Assembly: GCA_024655885.1 (NCBI GenBank)
Contig: JANLFN010000001.1
Location: 248,001-312,000, forward strand
DNA length: 64,000 nt
Reading direction: 5' to 3'
From: Eubacteriales bacterium
GTDB taxonomy: Bacteria; Bacillota; Clostridia; Acetivibrionales; JANLFN01
Part shown: positions 34,470-44,141 of the stretch, piece by piece
Layout: every line of letters starts with the position of its first letter
How positions within the stretch are numbered: the first letter of the stretch is position 1
Notes under the pieces: generated by a model
Seen by the model: only the letters and a program-made list of their open reading frames with translations
Databases searched by the model: none
Told to the model about the DNA's origin: nothing
Program-made: the position numbers and the translations under genes

Positions 34470-34832
34470 TTATCCAAGCACTTTCTTGACTGCTTCCACA
34501 ACCCTTTCTGCCTGGAAGGGTTTTACAATAAAATCCTTTGCTCCTGCCTGTATAGATTCTATAACCATTGCCTGTTGGCCCATGGCCGAGCACATAATGA
34601 TCTTGGAGTCACTGTTTATTTTTTTAATTTCCTTTACTGCCTGTATACCGTCTACTTCAGGCATAGTAATATCCATAATGACCAGATCGGGAATCAATTC
34701 CTTATACTTCTCTACTGCCCTGGCTCCGTTCTCAGCTTCACCGGCAACTTCATATCCGTTTTTACTTAAAATATCCTTAATCATCATCCTCATAAAAGCT
34801 GCATCATCAACTATAAGAATTTTTTTCCCCAT
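34470..34832 (-). CDS. cheY: Chemotaxis response regulator CheY (primary system)
   Basis: A 120-residue receiver with VDDAAFMR, LVIMDITMPEVDG (phospho-acceptor Asp), MCSAMGQ and IVKPFQAE. It lies between fliY and fliO, exactly as in B. subtilis, so it is the motor-binding CheY acted upon by CheC and FliY. It is similar in type to the cheY at 13596, so cross-talk between the two systems is likely. Confidence 0.97.
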   Translation of the reverse strand: MGKKILIVDDAAFMRMMIKDILSKNGYEVAGEAENGARAVEKYKELIPDLVIMDITMPEVDGIQAVKEIKKINSDSKIIMCSAMGQQAMVIESIQAGAKDFIVKPFQAERVVEAVKKVLG

Positions 34833-34889
34833 TCTATTCCTCTCCTTACCAAAGTAATAAATAAGCAGTTAATAATCAAAAACTACAAT

Positions 34890-36095
34890 TTACAGCCTTT
34901 TTGACGGGTGTATGATGTCAGTGATTCTAACACCAAAACTTTCATCAATTACTACAACTTCCCCTTTGGCAATGATTTTACCGTTAACCAGAATATCCAC
35001 CGGTTCGCCGGCCAGTTTGTCAAGCTCTATGATGGACCCAGGGCCAAACTCCAATACATCCTTTATAAGCTTGTTTGTCCTTCCCAGTTCCACAGTAACC
35101 TGTAAAGGAACATCCATGATCATGCCGATATTTTTTCTTTCAATTTCTACCCTGCTATCGTCAAAAGACTGGAATTGAGCCGGTTGGACATTCACATTCG
35201 GACTGTTCGCGTGCATTTCCTGCGGCAAATACCCCTGCGGTGTATTCCCCATGGCGTTATAATTTTGCTGGGGCTGTTGAAATCCTCCATAGGACTGTTC
35301 CTGATAATGCCTCCCCTGTGCTTGTGGCTGCATAGGCGGCGGCACAAACTGCTGTCCGGCAGGCTGAGATGAAGCCGTCCCAGATGCTCCGGCAGGCGGC
35401 GTTTGCACCTGATTGGCCGTTTCCATATTCAACAAATTTTCAACAAGGTTTTTAGCAAAGGATATGGGCAGAAGCTGCATGATCTCACTGTCAATCAAAT
35501 CGCCTACAACCATTTTAAAAGCTATCTTCACGATTTTCTGCGAACTGTCAAAATCGCTATAGGGCTGCTTCGCGTCAAATTGCATCAGAAATGCCTTGGG
35601 CGGAGATATATCTATTCTCTTATTAAACATGGAAGACATGGAGGTTGCGGAAGAACCCACCATTTGATTCATGGCCTCGCTGATGGCGCTGAGGTGTAAA
35701 TCCGTCAATTCCCCTTCCGCCACTTTTCCCTCACCGCCCATCATCAGGTCGGTAATAATCTTTACATCCCTTTCCTTCATTAACAGCAGATTGCTTCCCA
35801 TCAGCCCGTGTGTATATTCAACCCTAACGGCTACAAGGGGCAAAACATATTCCTTTGCCATTTCCTCCCAGGATGTTATTGTCACTGCGGGAGTAGTAAT
35901 TAAAACCTTTTGTCCTAATAGTGTAAATAATGTAGTGGCAGACGTCCCCATGCTTATATTGCCTATTTCGCCTAAAGCATCAACTTCCTGCGAAGTAAGC
36001 TCTAAATGAGGTGCTGGAGTGCTGGCACTCAAGTTGTCAAAACCGGTCCCATTCAACAAAGCATCTATTTCAGCCTGGGATAACATATCACCCAT
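34890..36095 (-). CDS. fliY: Flagellar motor switch phosphatase FliY (FliN C-terminus)
   Basis: A 401-residue protein in three parts: an N-terminal CheY-P-binding peptide (MLSQAEIDALLNG), a CheC-like phosphatase domain with two active motifs (DALGEIGNISMG and SAISEAMNQ), and a C-terminal FliN/SpoA domain (VTVELGRTNKLIKDVLEFG). A Gln/Pro-rich linker (about 235-300) separates the last two. It is both switch component and CheY-P phosphatase. AGGAGG precedes ATG 36095, which overlaps the fliM end. Confidence 0.96.
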   Translation of the reverse strand: MGDMLSQAEIDALLNGTGFDNLSASTPAPHLELTSQEVDALGEIGNISMGTSATTLFTLLGQKVLITTPAVTITSWEEMAKEYVLPLVAVRVEYTHGLMGSNLLLMKERDVKIITDLMMGGEGKVAEGELTDLHLSAISEAMNQMVGSSATSMSSMFNKRIDISPPKAFLMQFDAKQPYSDFDSSQKIVKIAFKMVVGDLIDSEIMQLLPISFAKNLVENLLNMETANQVQTPPAGASGTASSQPAGQQFVPPPMQPQAQGRHYQEQSYGGFQQPQQNYNAMGNTPQGYLPQEMHANSPNVNVQPAQFQSFDDSRVEIERKNIGMIMDVPLQVTVELGRTNKLIKDVLEFGPGSIIELDKLAGEPVDILVNGKIIAKGEVVVIDESFGVRITDIIHPSKRL

Positions 36096-37083
36096 ATTCT
36101 TCTTCCTCCTTTCGAACAACGTCGGTAATCTTAACGGAAACTTTATTTTTCTTTACTCCAGGCTTTCCGTAGAACTTCAGCAAATCTCCTACAAGAATCT
36201 CAAGGTCGCCGCTTACGTGTGAGTCAAGTGAAATTACATCCCCTGGAAGTAAATCCACCAAGTCGCTTACCGTTATGGTTGTCCTTCCCAGTATAGCCTT
36301 GACAGGTACTCTGGTGTTTTGAATTTTCCTTTCAATGGACTCTTTGGATTCCTTTGTCCTCTCTATCTCAGCAGTTGAAAACCAAAACCTTGTGCTTAAC
36401 TTTGAAGCAATAGGTTCAACAACCATATGAGGGATGCATATGTTTATCATCCCTTCCACCTCTCCCACCTTTGCACTTAAAGTTACAAGCGCAACAATTT
36501 CATTTGGAGAGATAATCTGGGCAAATTGCGCATTGGTCTCTATTTTTTCCAATCTTGGCCTAATGGCGATCACATTTTCCCAAGGTTCGCGCATCAAGTT
36601 CAAAATTTGTATTACAATCCTCTCAATAATCGCCAATTCTACTTCGGTAAAGCCTCTAATTCTTTCAATGGAAGTGCCCTTTCCGCCCAAAATCCGGTCT
36701 ATAAGCGCATAAGCTATATTAGGGGCGATTTCCAGTATTATGGACCCGGTTAAGGGTGAAAAATCTACTACCGCCAGGATTACCGGATTGGATATGGAGT
36801 TGTTGAATTCATGATAAGACAAAGGTTCTACCGAAATAACTTCCACTTGAACCAGGGTGCGCAAATAACCTGAAAGGAAGTTTGTAACCAACCGGGCATA
36901 ATTTTCATGAATGATGTGCAAGGTTTTCAGATGATCCTTAGCAAACTTGCTAGGCCTGCGGAAGTCATGGTTTCTTATCTTCCTTTCCTGAGTGGTGGTC
37001 TGCATTTGCTGGACGTCTATCTCACCGGTATTCAGTGCTTTAAGGAGGTCATCTATTTCGCTCTGTGACAGAATATCTCCCAT
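36088..37083 (-). CDS. fliM: Flagellar motor switch protein FliM
   Basis: A 331-residue switch protein. MGDILSQSEIDDLLKAL is the CheY-P-binding N-terminal peptide; the middle CheC-like domain lacks phosphatase residues, as usual; the C-terminus is a SpoA domain (VKAILGRTTITVSDLVDLLP). Overlaps fliY by eight bases. Confidence 0.97.
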   Translation of the reverse strand: MGDILSQSEIDDLLKALNTGEIDVQQMQTTTQERKIRNHDFRRPSKFAKDHLKTLHIIHENYARLVTNFLSGYLRTLVQVEVISVEPLSYHEFNNSISNPVILAVVDFSPLTGSIILEIAPNIAYALIDRILGGKGTSIERIRGFTEVELAIIERIVIQILNLMREPWENVIAIRPRLEKIETNAQFAQIISPNEIVALVTLSAKVGEVEGMINICIPHMVVEPIASKLSTRFWFSTAEIERTKESKESIERKIQNTRVPVKAILGRTTITVSDLVDLLPGDVISLDSHVSGDLEILVGDLLKFYGKPGVKKNKVSVKITDVVRKEEEEYG

Positions 37084-37102
37084 TTACGGCCACCTCCCTC
37101 TA

Positions 37103-37609
37103 TCATTGGTAAAACCAGTCGTCAAAATTAATGGTGTAAATTATATCCCTTTTCTCCTTTTCCGAAGCGGTCAACAGCTCATTCATTCTTTTGGCCAGAT
37201 CCGTTTTAGCCTTTTCCTTTGTTTCGGGCTTTTTAACTTCCTCCAGGGTCAGGCTTTGAAAATATGTACCTACAATTTCCTTTAACTGCCCGTCATAAGT
37301 TTCAATCTTTTTTGCCACATCTTTGATGCCTTTTACTTTTTTATAATAGACAAGCTGGACATTGACCCGTATAACGGCGATTTTGCTCTCATCCTCGTTT
37401 TTTAAATTGAAATATTCCTTACTTTCGTACAGCTTATATACACCTAGATTCTCATCGCTAGGCCTGACAGTTGTTTCTTTCGCTGAAACTTCGGTTACAG
37501 CATTCGGTGAACCCGCAACAAAGAAAAGATAACCTGCTAATACAGCAAGGGCTAAAGTTAGAACTGCAACGATAATCAAAAGAATAAAAAAACTTCCTTT
37601 TCCCCCCAA
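37103..37609 (-). CDS. fliL: Flagellar basal body-associated protein FliL
   Basis: A 168-residue protein with one membrane helix near the N-terminus (FFILLIIVAVLTLALAVLAG) and an extracytoplasmic domain ending in IIYTINFDDWFYQ. FliL associates with stators and the basal body. Nineteen bases before fliM. Confidence 0.93.
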   Translation of the reverse strand: MGGKGSFFILLIIVAVLTLALAVLAGYLFFVAGSPNAVTEVSAKETTVRPSDENLGVYKLYESKEYFNLKNEDESKIAVIRVNVQLVYYKKVKGIKDVAKKIETYDGQLKEIVGTYFQSLTLEEVKKPETKEKAKTDLAKRMNELLTASEKEKRDIIYTINFDDWFYQ

Positions 37610-37682
37610 AATCTTATGCCCCCCTTATCTTTAGAGTAACTGTTAGCATTTAAAATCATATTAAATAAAATTAAAGAGCATT

Positions 37683-37880
37683 TTATGTAATTTTACCGGC
37701 TAAATTGATTTTACCTTTATATTGTATCACTCTTTCGACTATTTCTTCAATCGTTTCAGCCACCACCAGCTTTTTTCCGTTTATTGTCGATATTACGGTG
37801 TCAGGTGTGGATTCCACTGTTTCAATGAGTTCACAGTTCAATACAAATTCTGACCCATTCAACCTCGTTAGTTTTATCAT
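37683..37880 (-). CDS. swrD: FlbD/SwrD family flagellar protein
   Basis: A 65-residue protein (MIKLTRLNGSEFVLNCELIE ... VEETIEEIVERV-type ending) of the FlbD family; in B. subtilis the equivalent gene ylzI, renamed swrD, is needed for full stator torque and swarming. The position, between flgE and fliL, is the same. Not to be confused with the Caulobacter transcription factor also called FlbD. Confidence 0.93.
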   Translation of the reverse strand: MIKLTRLNGSEFVLNCELIETVESTPDTVISTINGKKLVVAETIEEIVERVIQYKGKINLAGKIT

Positions 37881-38221
37881 AATATTTTTACCTCAAAAAC
37901 ACAATAGAAATTTTCACTTTTCGTTAAATTTTGTATTTTTTTGTATTTATCTGTATTTCCGTAAATAAGTATAACATGCCATAAGTGCATTATACGCTGA
38001 GGTAGTATAAGCCGCGGAGTAATATCCGCTGAGGACGTCGGGCTGTGTAAGAAGGCCAGGTTGAGGACACTTCGTGTCTAGCTGAGATTTAAGATTTAAA
38101 CACTCAGCCACATGCTAAGCATCCTCAGCCAAGCATGAATACCCTCAGCGTGCCCACACTGCACAGCCCTTCTTCCTCAGCCGTATAATGGGCAGCCGCG
38201 CATTATACGTTGGCATCCGCT
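37881..38221. other. 340-base gap inside the flagellar operon
   Basis: No gene. AT-rich near swrD (TTTTGTATTTTTTTGTATTT), then the palindromic element described separately, extending to the flgE stop. Elsewhere in this operon gaps are mostly under 100 bases, so this one stands out. Confidence 0.7.
37987..38209. repeat. Large imperfect palindrome with GCATTATACG at both ends
   Basis: The 223-base block carries the direct repeat GCATTATACG at 37987-37996 and 38200-38209. Inside, segments pair across the block: CATTATACGCTGAGG with CCTCAGCCGTATAATG, GGGCTGTGTAAGAAGG with GCACAGCCCTTCTTCC, and a central GCTGAG/CTCAGC pair around TTTAAGATTTAAA. GCTGAGG or its complement occurs at least eight times. 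Possible MITE-type insertion or a structured RNA; no transposase is encoded. Confidence 0.65.
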
Positions 38222-39556
38222 TTATCTCTTCAGATTGACCAGTTCCTGCAGCATTTCGTCGGAAGTTGTTATGATCCTGCTGTTTGCCTGGAATCCTCTC
38301 TGGGTTATGATCATATCGGTAAACTCTTTGGAAAGGTCCACATTGGACATTTCCAGGGTTCCCGGATTCAGGGTACCCACGCCTTCAGAGCCCGCTTTCA
38401 GTCCTTTTTTAAAATCCCCCGAATTCGTCGTGGGGATATACAGGTTATCTCCCACCTTCTGCAAGCCCGCCGGATTTTCAAAACTCGCCAGGGCTATCAT
38501 GCCAAGGGGCTGCTGCTGTCCGTTGCTGTATATACCCGTGATCATACCGTCCGAACCGATATTGAATGTCACCAGATTTCCCGTAGGGTAACCGTCTACA
38601 TTTGTAGGCTTTGCAGAGCTGTCCGCCGCATACATGGTCAGCTTGCTGAAATCAAGATTCACCGTAAAGGGACCTGCGCTGGCTCCTGAGCCCACAGGGG
38701 TAAAGGTGACGTTGAAACTGGCCCCGGACCCGCCGCTGCTGATCATGATCTGCCCGTTATTATCAAACGTGATGGTTCCGCTTGCTACCGACAGGCCCAG
38801 TCCCGAAGCGGAACCGCTACCTATCTGCCATGTCCATGTGCTGCTTGAGCCTTCGACCACATCTGTTTTCCAGAAATTAATATTGATTTTGTAGTCGTTG
38901 CCGATGGAGTCATAAACCGTCACGGGAATAGTGAATTCCACATTGCTGGAGTCGGGCGCCGTAATTACCTTCTTTGAAGCATCCAGGTTGCCGGCGAACA
39001 CGGCGGAAGTCGTGGCTTTGGCAGCAATCATGCGCTTATTCTTGTTGTAGGCATCCGAGTACAGGTTGACAGGTTCAATGGGCTGTTCGGTATCAAAAGT
39101 GTAAGAACCGTCCGGATTCCTGGTATACTGCTGCCATCCGTATACGTTCAGTCCGCCTCCGGTCACAAGGTTTCCCAGCTTGTCAATGCCAAAATTGCCG
39201 GCTCTCGTGAACCTATACGTATCGCCCTCTCCGCCTTTCACTATAAAGAAACCTTCACCTTCAATGGACAAGTCTGTGGGGTTGTCGGTCCTTTGAACGC
39301 TTCCTCTCGTTGTAATGGTATCTACAGCGCCAATCCCTATGCCCAGACCTACCTGCATGGGGTTGGAGCCTCCCCTGCCGGTGGCGGCGTCAGGGGCCGT
39401 AGCCCCCTTTAGCGTCTCGCTGAAAACTTCCTGGAAAGTAACTCTCCCCGATTTAAAACCAACGGTATTTACGTTTGCCACGTTATTACCGATGACATCC
39501 ATCCGGGTCTGGTGGGCCCTTAAACCTGAAACCCCCGAAAACATCGACCTCATCAT
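38222..39556 (-). CDS. flgE: Flagellar hook protein FlgE
   Basis: A 444-residue hook subunit. N-terminus MFSGVSGLRAHQTRMDVIGN and C-terminus FTDMIITQRGFQANSRII are the axial-protein coiled-coil signatures; the Gly/Ser-rich centre (about 130-340) forms the hook surface domains. GGAGG precedes the ATG. Secreted through the export gate; FlgD caps the growing hook. Confidence 0.96.
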   Translation of the reverse strand: MMRSMFSGVSGLRAHQTRMDVIGNNVANVNTVGFKSGRVTFQEVFSETLKGATAPDAATGRGGSNPMQVGLGIGIGAVDTITTRGSVQRTDNPTDLSIEGEGFFIVKGGEGDTYRFTRAGNFGIDKLGNLVTGGGLNVYGWQQYTRNPDGSYTFDTEQPIEPVNLYSDAYNKNKRMIAAKATTSAVFAGNLDASKKVITAPDSSNVEFTIPVTVYDSIGNDYKININFWKTDVVEGSSSTWTWQIGSGSASGLGLSVASGTITFDNNGQIMISSGGSGASFNVTFTPVGSGASAGPFTVNLDFSKLTMYAADSSAKPTNVDGYPTGNLVTFNIGSDGMITGIYSNGQQQPLGMIALASFENPAGLQKVGDNLYIPTTNSGDFKKGLKAGSEGVGTLNPGTLEMSNVDLSKEFTDMIITQRGFQANSRIITTSDEMLQELVNLKR

Positions 39557-39676
39557 AGGTCATAACCTCCTTCAGTTTGCTATTCCTTCAGTCATTCCGG
39601 AATAGGTAGCCTCCCGAAAGGGTCCGGCTACAGCTTAAATTCAACAATTAAAAATTGTACTTTTTTACATACGCTT

Positions 39677-40066
39677 TTAAGCGATCACAGCACCGTCAAT
39701 ATTTGTAAAAACATTGTCTTTTAATTCATCCCTGTTGACAGCGGTTATGACGGTTTTATTTTTTACATTGACCACAAATGCCATATTTTCCATGAGCACC
39801 AGTGAATCCTTAACCCCTTTGGCCTCAGCCTTTTTCACAGCCTGGCTTATTTTATCCTTTTGATTTTCAGTAAGGTGGATATTTCTGCTCTGAAGCCTCA
39901 GTTCGGCATGCTTGGAAAACTTTAGTCCGGAGTTCTGCTCTATCTTTTCCTGCAGAATGGAATCAAAACCGCCTTGAGATTTCACCTGTCCGGGCCTTAT
40001 AGGATTCTCTGCTTTGCTGCCGGTCACACTGCCCACACTATTCAGATACCTGCTGTCAATTACCAT
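39677..40066 (-). CDS. TIGR02530-type flagellar operon protein
   Basis: A 129-residue protein, with a variable first half (GGFDSILQEKIEQNSGLKFS) and a conserved second half (KHAELRLQSRNIHL, SLVLMENMAFVVNVKNKTVI). This matches the small flagellar-operon family TIGR02530 found between flgD and flgE in Firmicutes. No defined biochemical role is known to me. Lies 120 bases before flgE and 89 after flgD. Confidence 0.85.
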   Translation of the reverse strand: MVIDSRYLNSVGSVTGSKAENPIRPGQVKSQGGFDSILQEKIEQNSGLKFSKHAELRLQSRNIHLTENQKDKISQAVKKAEAKGVKDSLVLMENMAFVVNVKNKTVITAVNRDELKDNVFTNIDGAVIA

Positions 40067-40154
40067 ATCCTCACCACCTGATGCCGGAATTTGCTATTTG
40101 CCCGGGGTTCTGCCCCTGCATTCCGGCTTTACTCCATTTTTTTAGTTTAACCTG

Positions 40155-41000
40155 TCACTGGGGCTTTATATTGCTTATGCTTTCTACCGGTACATTCAAC
40201 TGGTCCAGCGTCGCTGTGATTTTTCCATCCTCTATCTTGTAATCTTTCAGTACTGCCGTTACAGGAACCTTCTGGTTGTTTTTCCTGTCCACAATCACCA
40301 CCGAAACTTCATTATCGGTGCTGCCGCTGTTCGGGTCATGGGCAGACAGGTAATTTTTAATGTAGTCAGGGTCTGTAGAATGAATATTTGAAACGATATC
40401 CGATATTTCGACTTTAACCCCGTCCATAACGGCATAGTCCTCATAAAGACCTTTCTGCATGGCTTTTACCGTTCCACTCACCCCCACCAGCTCTGATGTG
40501 GAAGGGTCATATACGCTGCCTTGAACCAAGTAGCCGATTAAGTTGGTATAATTCGAAATGTTGGAGGAAGAAGTCCTCAACCCTTCAGTCACATCCGTGA
40601 TCTTCTCCACCGGCACATCTTTTCCGTTTACCACCACATAGGTCTTGCCCTCAGAAACTTTTACACTGGATACATCCCCTTCCACCGTGCTGGTTTCTTT
40701 CGTTTTTTCATCAACGATACTGGCAGTCACATGCTTTCCGATAAGTGCAAAGGCCTGGGATTGAACGAGGGTGGTGCTCACGTTCTGCATCTGTTCAAGT
40801 GAGCTGAATTGGGCCATCTGGCCGATAAACTCCTTATCGTCCGTGGGGTTTAAAGGATCCTGGTATCTTAGCTGTGTAACCAAAAGGTTCAAAAAATCAT
40901 CCTTCCCAAGCTCTCCTGTTTTCCTTTCATTTGTTTTTTGAGAAGTGCTGTCAATGATATCCTCTATGGTTTTCTGGTTGCTTACACTATTTACAGCCAT
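40155..41000 (-). CDS. flgD: Hook assembly cap protein FlgD
   Basis: A 281-residue protein. The N-terminal region contains GELGKDDFLNLLVTQLRYQD, the conserved FlgD signature, and QFSSLEQMQNV. The C-terminal part is beta-rich and longer than in enterobacteria. FlgD caps the hook during polymerisation of FlgE. It follows fliK by about 32 bases. Confidence 0.94.
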   Translation of the reverse strand: MAVNSVSNQKTIEDIIDSTSQKTNERKTGELGKDDFLNLLVTQLRYQDPLNPTDDKEFIGQMAQFSSLEQMQNVSTTLVQSQAFALIGKHVTASIVDEKTKETSTVEGDVSSVKVSEGKTYVVVNGKDVPVEKITDVTEGLRTSSSNISNYTNLIGYLVQGSVYDPSTSELVGVSGTVKAMQKGLYEDYAVMDGVKVEISDIVSNIHSTDPDYIKNYLSAHDPNSGSTDNEVSVVIVDRKNNQKVPVTAVLKDYKIEDGKITATLDQLNVPVESISNIKPQ

Positions 41001-41032
41001 TTATACACCTCCTATCCTAAAAATAAGCCGAA

Positions 41033-42688
41033 CTACGCCGTCAGATTTATTTTATTATCGTTCCAGCTGTATGGATTTACTTTTTCTCCTATATCTGACG
41101 CTTCCTTCAAACTGTAAATTCCAGCCGCAGCCGACCCCACCCGGAGTATCCTGCGATTTCCCGGTTCATCAACATCCCTGTTCTGGTTAAACTGCCTGCC
41201 CGAATCCTGCCCTACCGAAACGCTGAAGCCCTGTACCGACAGTCCTTGCTTTTCAAGAGTATCTTTTAAAAGCTGCATATTGGCTTCCAGGATTTCTTTT
41301 ACCTGCTGGCTTTCGGCAACAAACTTCGCCATGACTATTCCGTGTTCGGTGACGACTTTTAACGACAGTTTTCCCAGATAATCGGGTTTCAAATCCATGA
41401 CCATTTCCGCTTTTTCCCTGCCGATTACAACCTTGGCTTTGTCAATAACCTGAGAAAGAATATCGTCCTTCGTCAGCTGCGGAATTTTCTGCAATTTAGA
41501 CGGTTCATATACCGCATCGTCATTTTGCACCGGACTGCTTAAAGCATTACCGGCTTGCAGGCTTGTGCGGTCCTCCGCCAGCTCCTTTGAAGTCTGCACC
41601 CTCTGAGGGCTCGAAGGCTTTATCTCACCCGGGGGGTTGTCCTGGGAATCTTCGCTCCCGCTGTCCCTCTCTCGAGAAGTATCCTTATGGGGCTGCACAT
41701 TCTCTTGGCCTTTGCCATCTACGGCTTTCACGGCATTTAGGGCATCAGAGGGTTCCTGTACCGCAGTATTTCCCTGGATTTTGTCTTTCCCGGCATCGCT
41801 TGAAAGGTTTTGAGCGTTCGTAGGGAGTTCATACCGTTTTAATTCCTTGGCAGCCTTATCCAAAATCTTCTCTAAAAGCTCCTGCCTGTTTTGAAGGGCT
41901 TCATCCTCCAGTTCTCCAAGCCTTTCATTCAGCTGGGACAACAGTTCCTGAAGGCTGACGGGTGCTTCACCGGTTTTTATGATCTTTACATCCACATTTT
42001 CAACTTTCACCCAGTCCTTCTCACCCTCCAGCTGTTCTTTCACGGTCCTGCCCGTCTGGTCCTCCTGTTTAATAATGCCTGTTTGGGCGAAATGAAGATT
42101 CACCTGGGTTTTTACCTGGTTAAGAATGTCATTTAGCACATTTTTCTTTCCCTCGCTCAGCCCCATGGCCGCTGCCAGCCTGTCCGCCACTTCGGACAGC
42201 TTTGAGCTGTCTTCAAGATCCTCGGCTTTTATATTCAAACTTTTCAGAACTTTTTCAAGGTCCCCCGAATTCATGCATAAAACGCCGGCTAACGCGTCCA
42301 GGAAAGCTTCTGCTTTCACCCTGCCGTCATTATGGTTTGCTTTCCCTTTTTCCCCCGAGGTTTCCTCCGGCGAATTGTCGGTTTTTGTTGCACCAGCAGT
42401 ATCTGTATCGGCCTTTGCGGTTTTATTTTCCTTAGAATTGTTCCTTTCTGCTTCCCTATAGCTTTTAACCGGGTTTTTCCCGGCATTGTCCTGAACGCAA
42501 GCCTCTTTCGCCCCACTATTCAAACCATTCGTATCAGCCGCACTGTCCCGCTGCTTTGCCACAGTTTCATTGAAGACATCCTTGAACTGCGTAGAAGAAA
42601 CCCCGCCATAGCCCGAATCCTTTTTCAGTTTAAAGGCTACAGGCGAAACCTTCGATGTAAGCTCCACCATGCTGTTCTGCATTATCAT
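41033..42688 (-). CDS. fliK: Flagellar hook-length control protein FliK
   Basis: A 551-residue protein. The first two thirds are polar and low-complexity with many Lys/Glu/Asp/Ser; the C-terminal domain (EMVMDLKPDYLGKLSLKVVT, VKEILEANMQLLKDTLEKQG) is the FliK hook-length domain that contacts FlhB. Long secreted rulers of this type vary freely in the N-terminal part. AAGGAGGTG precedes the ATG. Confidence 0.92.
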   Translation of the reverse strand: MIMQNSMVELTSKVSPVAFKLKKDSGYGGVSSTQFKDVFNETVAKQRDSAADTNGLNSGAKEACVQDNAGKNPVKSYREAERNNSKENKTAKADTDTAGATKTDNSPEETSGEKGKANHNDGRVKAEAFLDALAGVLCMNSGDLEKVLKSLNIKAEDLEDSSKLSEVADRLAAAMGLSEGKKNVLNDILNQVKTQVNLHFAQTGIIKQEDQTGRTVKEQLEGEKDWVKVENVDVKIIKTGEAPVSLQELLSQLNERLGELEDEALQNRQELLEKILDKAAKELKRYELPTNAQNLSSDAGKDKIQGNTAVQEPSDALNAVKAVDGKGQENVQPHKDTSRERDSGSEDSQDNPPGEIKPSSPQRVQTSKELAEDRTSLQAGNALSSPVQNDDAVYEPSKLQKIPQLTKDDILSQVIDKAKVVIGREKAEMVMDLKPDYLGKLSLKVVTEHGIVMAKFVAESQQVKEILEANMQLLKDTLEKQGLSVQGFSVSVGQDSGRQFNQNRDVDEPGNRRILRVGSAAAGIYSLKEASDIGEKVNPYSWNDNKINLTA

Positions 42689-42742
42689 TTTCTCACCTCC
42701 TTCATTCGTAAAATTTTTATATAAGCCCGAAAGGGTTTATAC

Positions 42743-43615
42743 CTATTGTGTTGCCGCTGCAGTCGCGGCATTATTACCGGTTGTAACGAATTGATTGTGA
42801 AGCTTTTCCGTAACCTGGGAGGCAAATGCCGGAGTCATAGCGGCCAGCACCTGGGCTGTGGCATTCTTGTTCATATTCTTCAAAATATTAACCACCTGAT
42901 CTATTTTTGAAGTCCCCATGGCCTCAAATATAGCCGCCGCTGCCGACGCATCCATGGATTCATACATCTGGGCAAACTTCTTTTCTTCATCACTGGCCTT
43001 TTGCTCCTGCATGATCTGCGTATAGACCTCCTTGGCGGTTTCCTGGTCCACTTTTTCAAAATAATCCTTAAATCCGGCCTTGTCGCCCTTTGCTATCATT
43101 TCATTCAACTTCTTTTGATCCTCTGCCAATGTCTTTTTTTCCAGATTCAATTGATCCCGTTGTGTCTGCATTTCATTTGCCAGTTTTTCATTCTCCGCTT
43201 TTAACTGGTCCCGTTCTGCCATGGCGTTTTTAAGCTCGGCTATTTGTTTATTTGCCTCTTCAAGCTGCCTGGTTAAATCGCTTTTCACTTTCCGCAGCTC
43301 CTGGTATTTGCTTTTTATTTCATCCTCCGTCAAATATTTTGGGTCTTCCGGGTCAGGCACTGCCGGAAGCGCCAGTTTAAGTACGGGTATAGCCTGTATA
43401 TTTTTGCGGTATCTTTCACCCAAACCGTTTACATTGTTATGAATAATGACGTAAAAGGCCCCCCCGAAAACTCCCAGCATTATGACCAGTGAAACCAGAA
43501 AAGCCAGCAGACCCATCAGCAGCCCGTGCCTTTTTCCTTTTTCATCTGCTTTCTCCTGCGGCTTGGAAACTTTTTCGCTTGTTTCTTCCTTTTTCAACTC
43601 TTTTTTCTTAGCCAT
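42743..43615 (-). CDS. MotE/YlxF-like protein with MgtE-N-type domain
   Basis: A 290-residue protein: charged cytoplasmic N-terminus, one membrane helix (LLAFLVSLVIMLGVFGGAFY), a long coiled coil (about 90-175), and a C-terminal MgtE intracellular-N-like domain (QMYESMDASAAAAIFEAMG, KIDQVVNILKNMN). B. subtilis YlxF, at the same operon place, and Sinorhizobium MotE share this form. Presumably supports motor or export assembly. Overlaps fliJ by eight bases. Confidence 0.85.
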   Translation of the reverse strand: MAKKKELKKEETSEKVSKPQEKADEKGKRHGLLMGLLAFLVSLVIMLGVFGGAFYVIIHNNVNGLGERYRKNIQAIPVLKLALPAVPDPEDPKYLTEDEIKSKYQELRKVKSDLTRQLEEANKQIAELKNAMAERDQLKAENEKLANEMQTQRDQLNLEKKTLAEDQKKLNEMIAKGDKAGFKDYFEKVDQETAKEVYTQIMQEQKASDEEKKFAQMYESMDASAAAAIFEAMGTSKIDQVVNILKNMNKNATAQVLAAMTPAFASQVTEKLHNQFVTTGNNAATAAATQ

Positions 43616-44069
43616 TTCTATCCCCTGCTAAACTGTTCATATACTTAAAACTGATAACTTCATCGTTAACTCTCTGCTCTTCTTTAAGACATTCTTGCAT
43701 AAATTGCGAGTATTTCCGCTCTTTCAGCTTTTCCAGCATTTCCTTTTCCTGCATGATTTTAATCAACCGCTCTCTAATGTTATCGACAATCTTCTGGGTG
43801 ATATTAACATTATCTTTCTGCTTTTCAGCTTTCTCTTTCAAACAAGAAATAAACACATTATATTCCCTGAGTTTTTCCACCTTGATTCCATGGGCGGATT
43901 CGGAATTAATCCTGTGAATGCAGTTGCCCATTTCATCCTCAATGCATTTAAGCAAGGATTTTTCCTTTTCCAGATTTTTTATTGCTTTTCCCAGTTCGTT
44001 TTTTAAGCCGTCTTCCATCTGGGTTTTAACATTGAGAAGAGGCTGCAGCTTAAATTCAAATTTAGCCAT
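43608..44069 (-). CDS. fliJ: Flagellar export chaperone FliJ
   Basis: A 153-residue, almost entirely coiled-coil protein (FEFKLQPLLNVKTQMEDGLK onward), the normal FliJ length and form. It escorts export substrates and stimulates FliI and the export gate. Located between fliI and the motE-like gene. Confidence 0.92.
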   Translation of the reverse strand: MAKFEFKLQPLLNVKTQMEDGLKNELGKAIKNLEKEKSLLKCIEDEMGNCIHRINSESAHGIKVEKLREYNVFISCLKEKAEKQKDNVNITQKIVDNIRERLIKIMQEKEMLEKLKERKYSQFMQECLKEEQRVNDEVISFKYMNSLAGDRNG

Positions 44070-44141
44070 CCGGTTACCTCATTTTCTTTTTTCAGGAAAT
44101 GTAAAACAATTTTATTCACACCCGCTCTTCAGCCCCGGCCC

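Noticed and set aside
41563-42724. Several plus-strand ORFs opposite fliK
   Set aside because: Antisense frames of the low-complexity fliK region; fliK has a good start and its conserved C-terminal domain.
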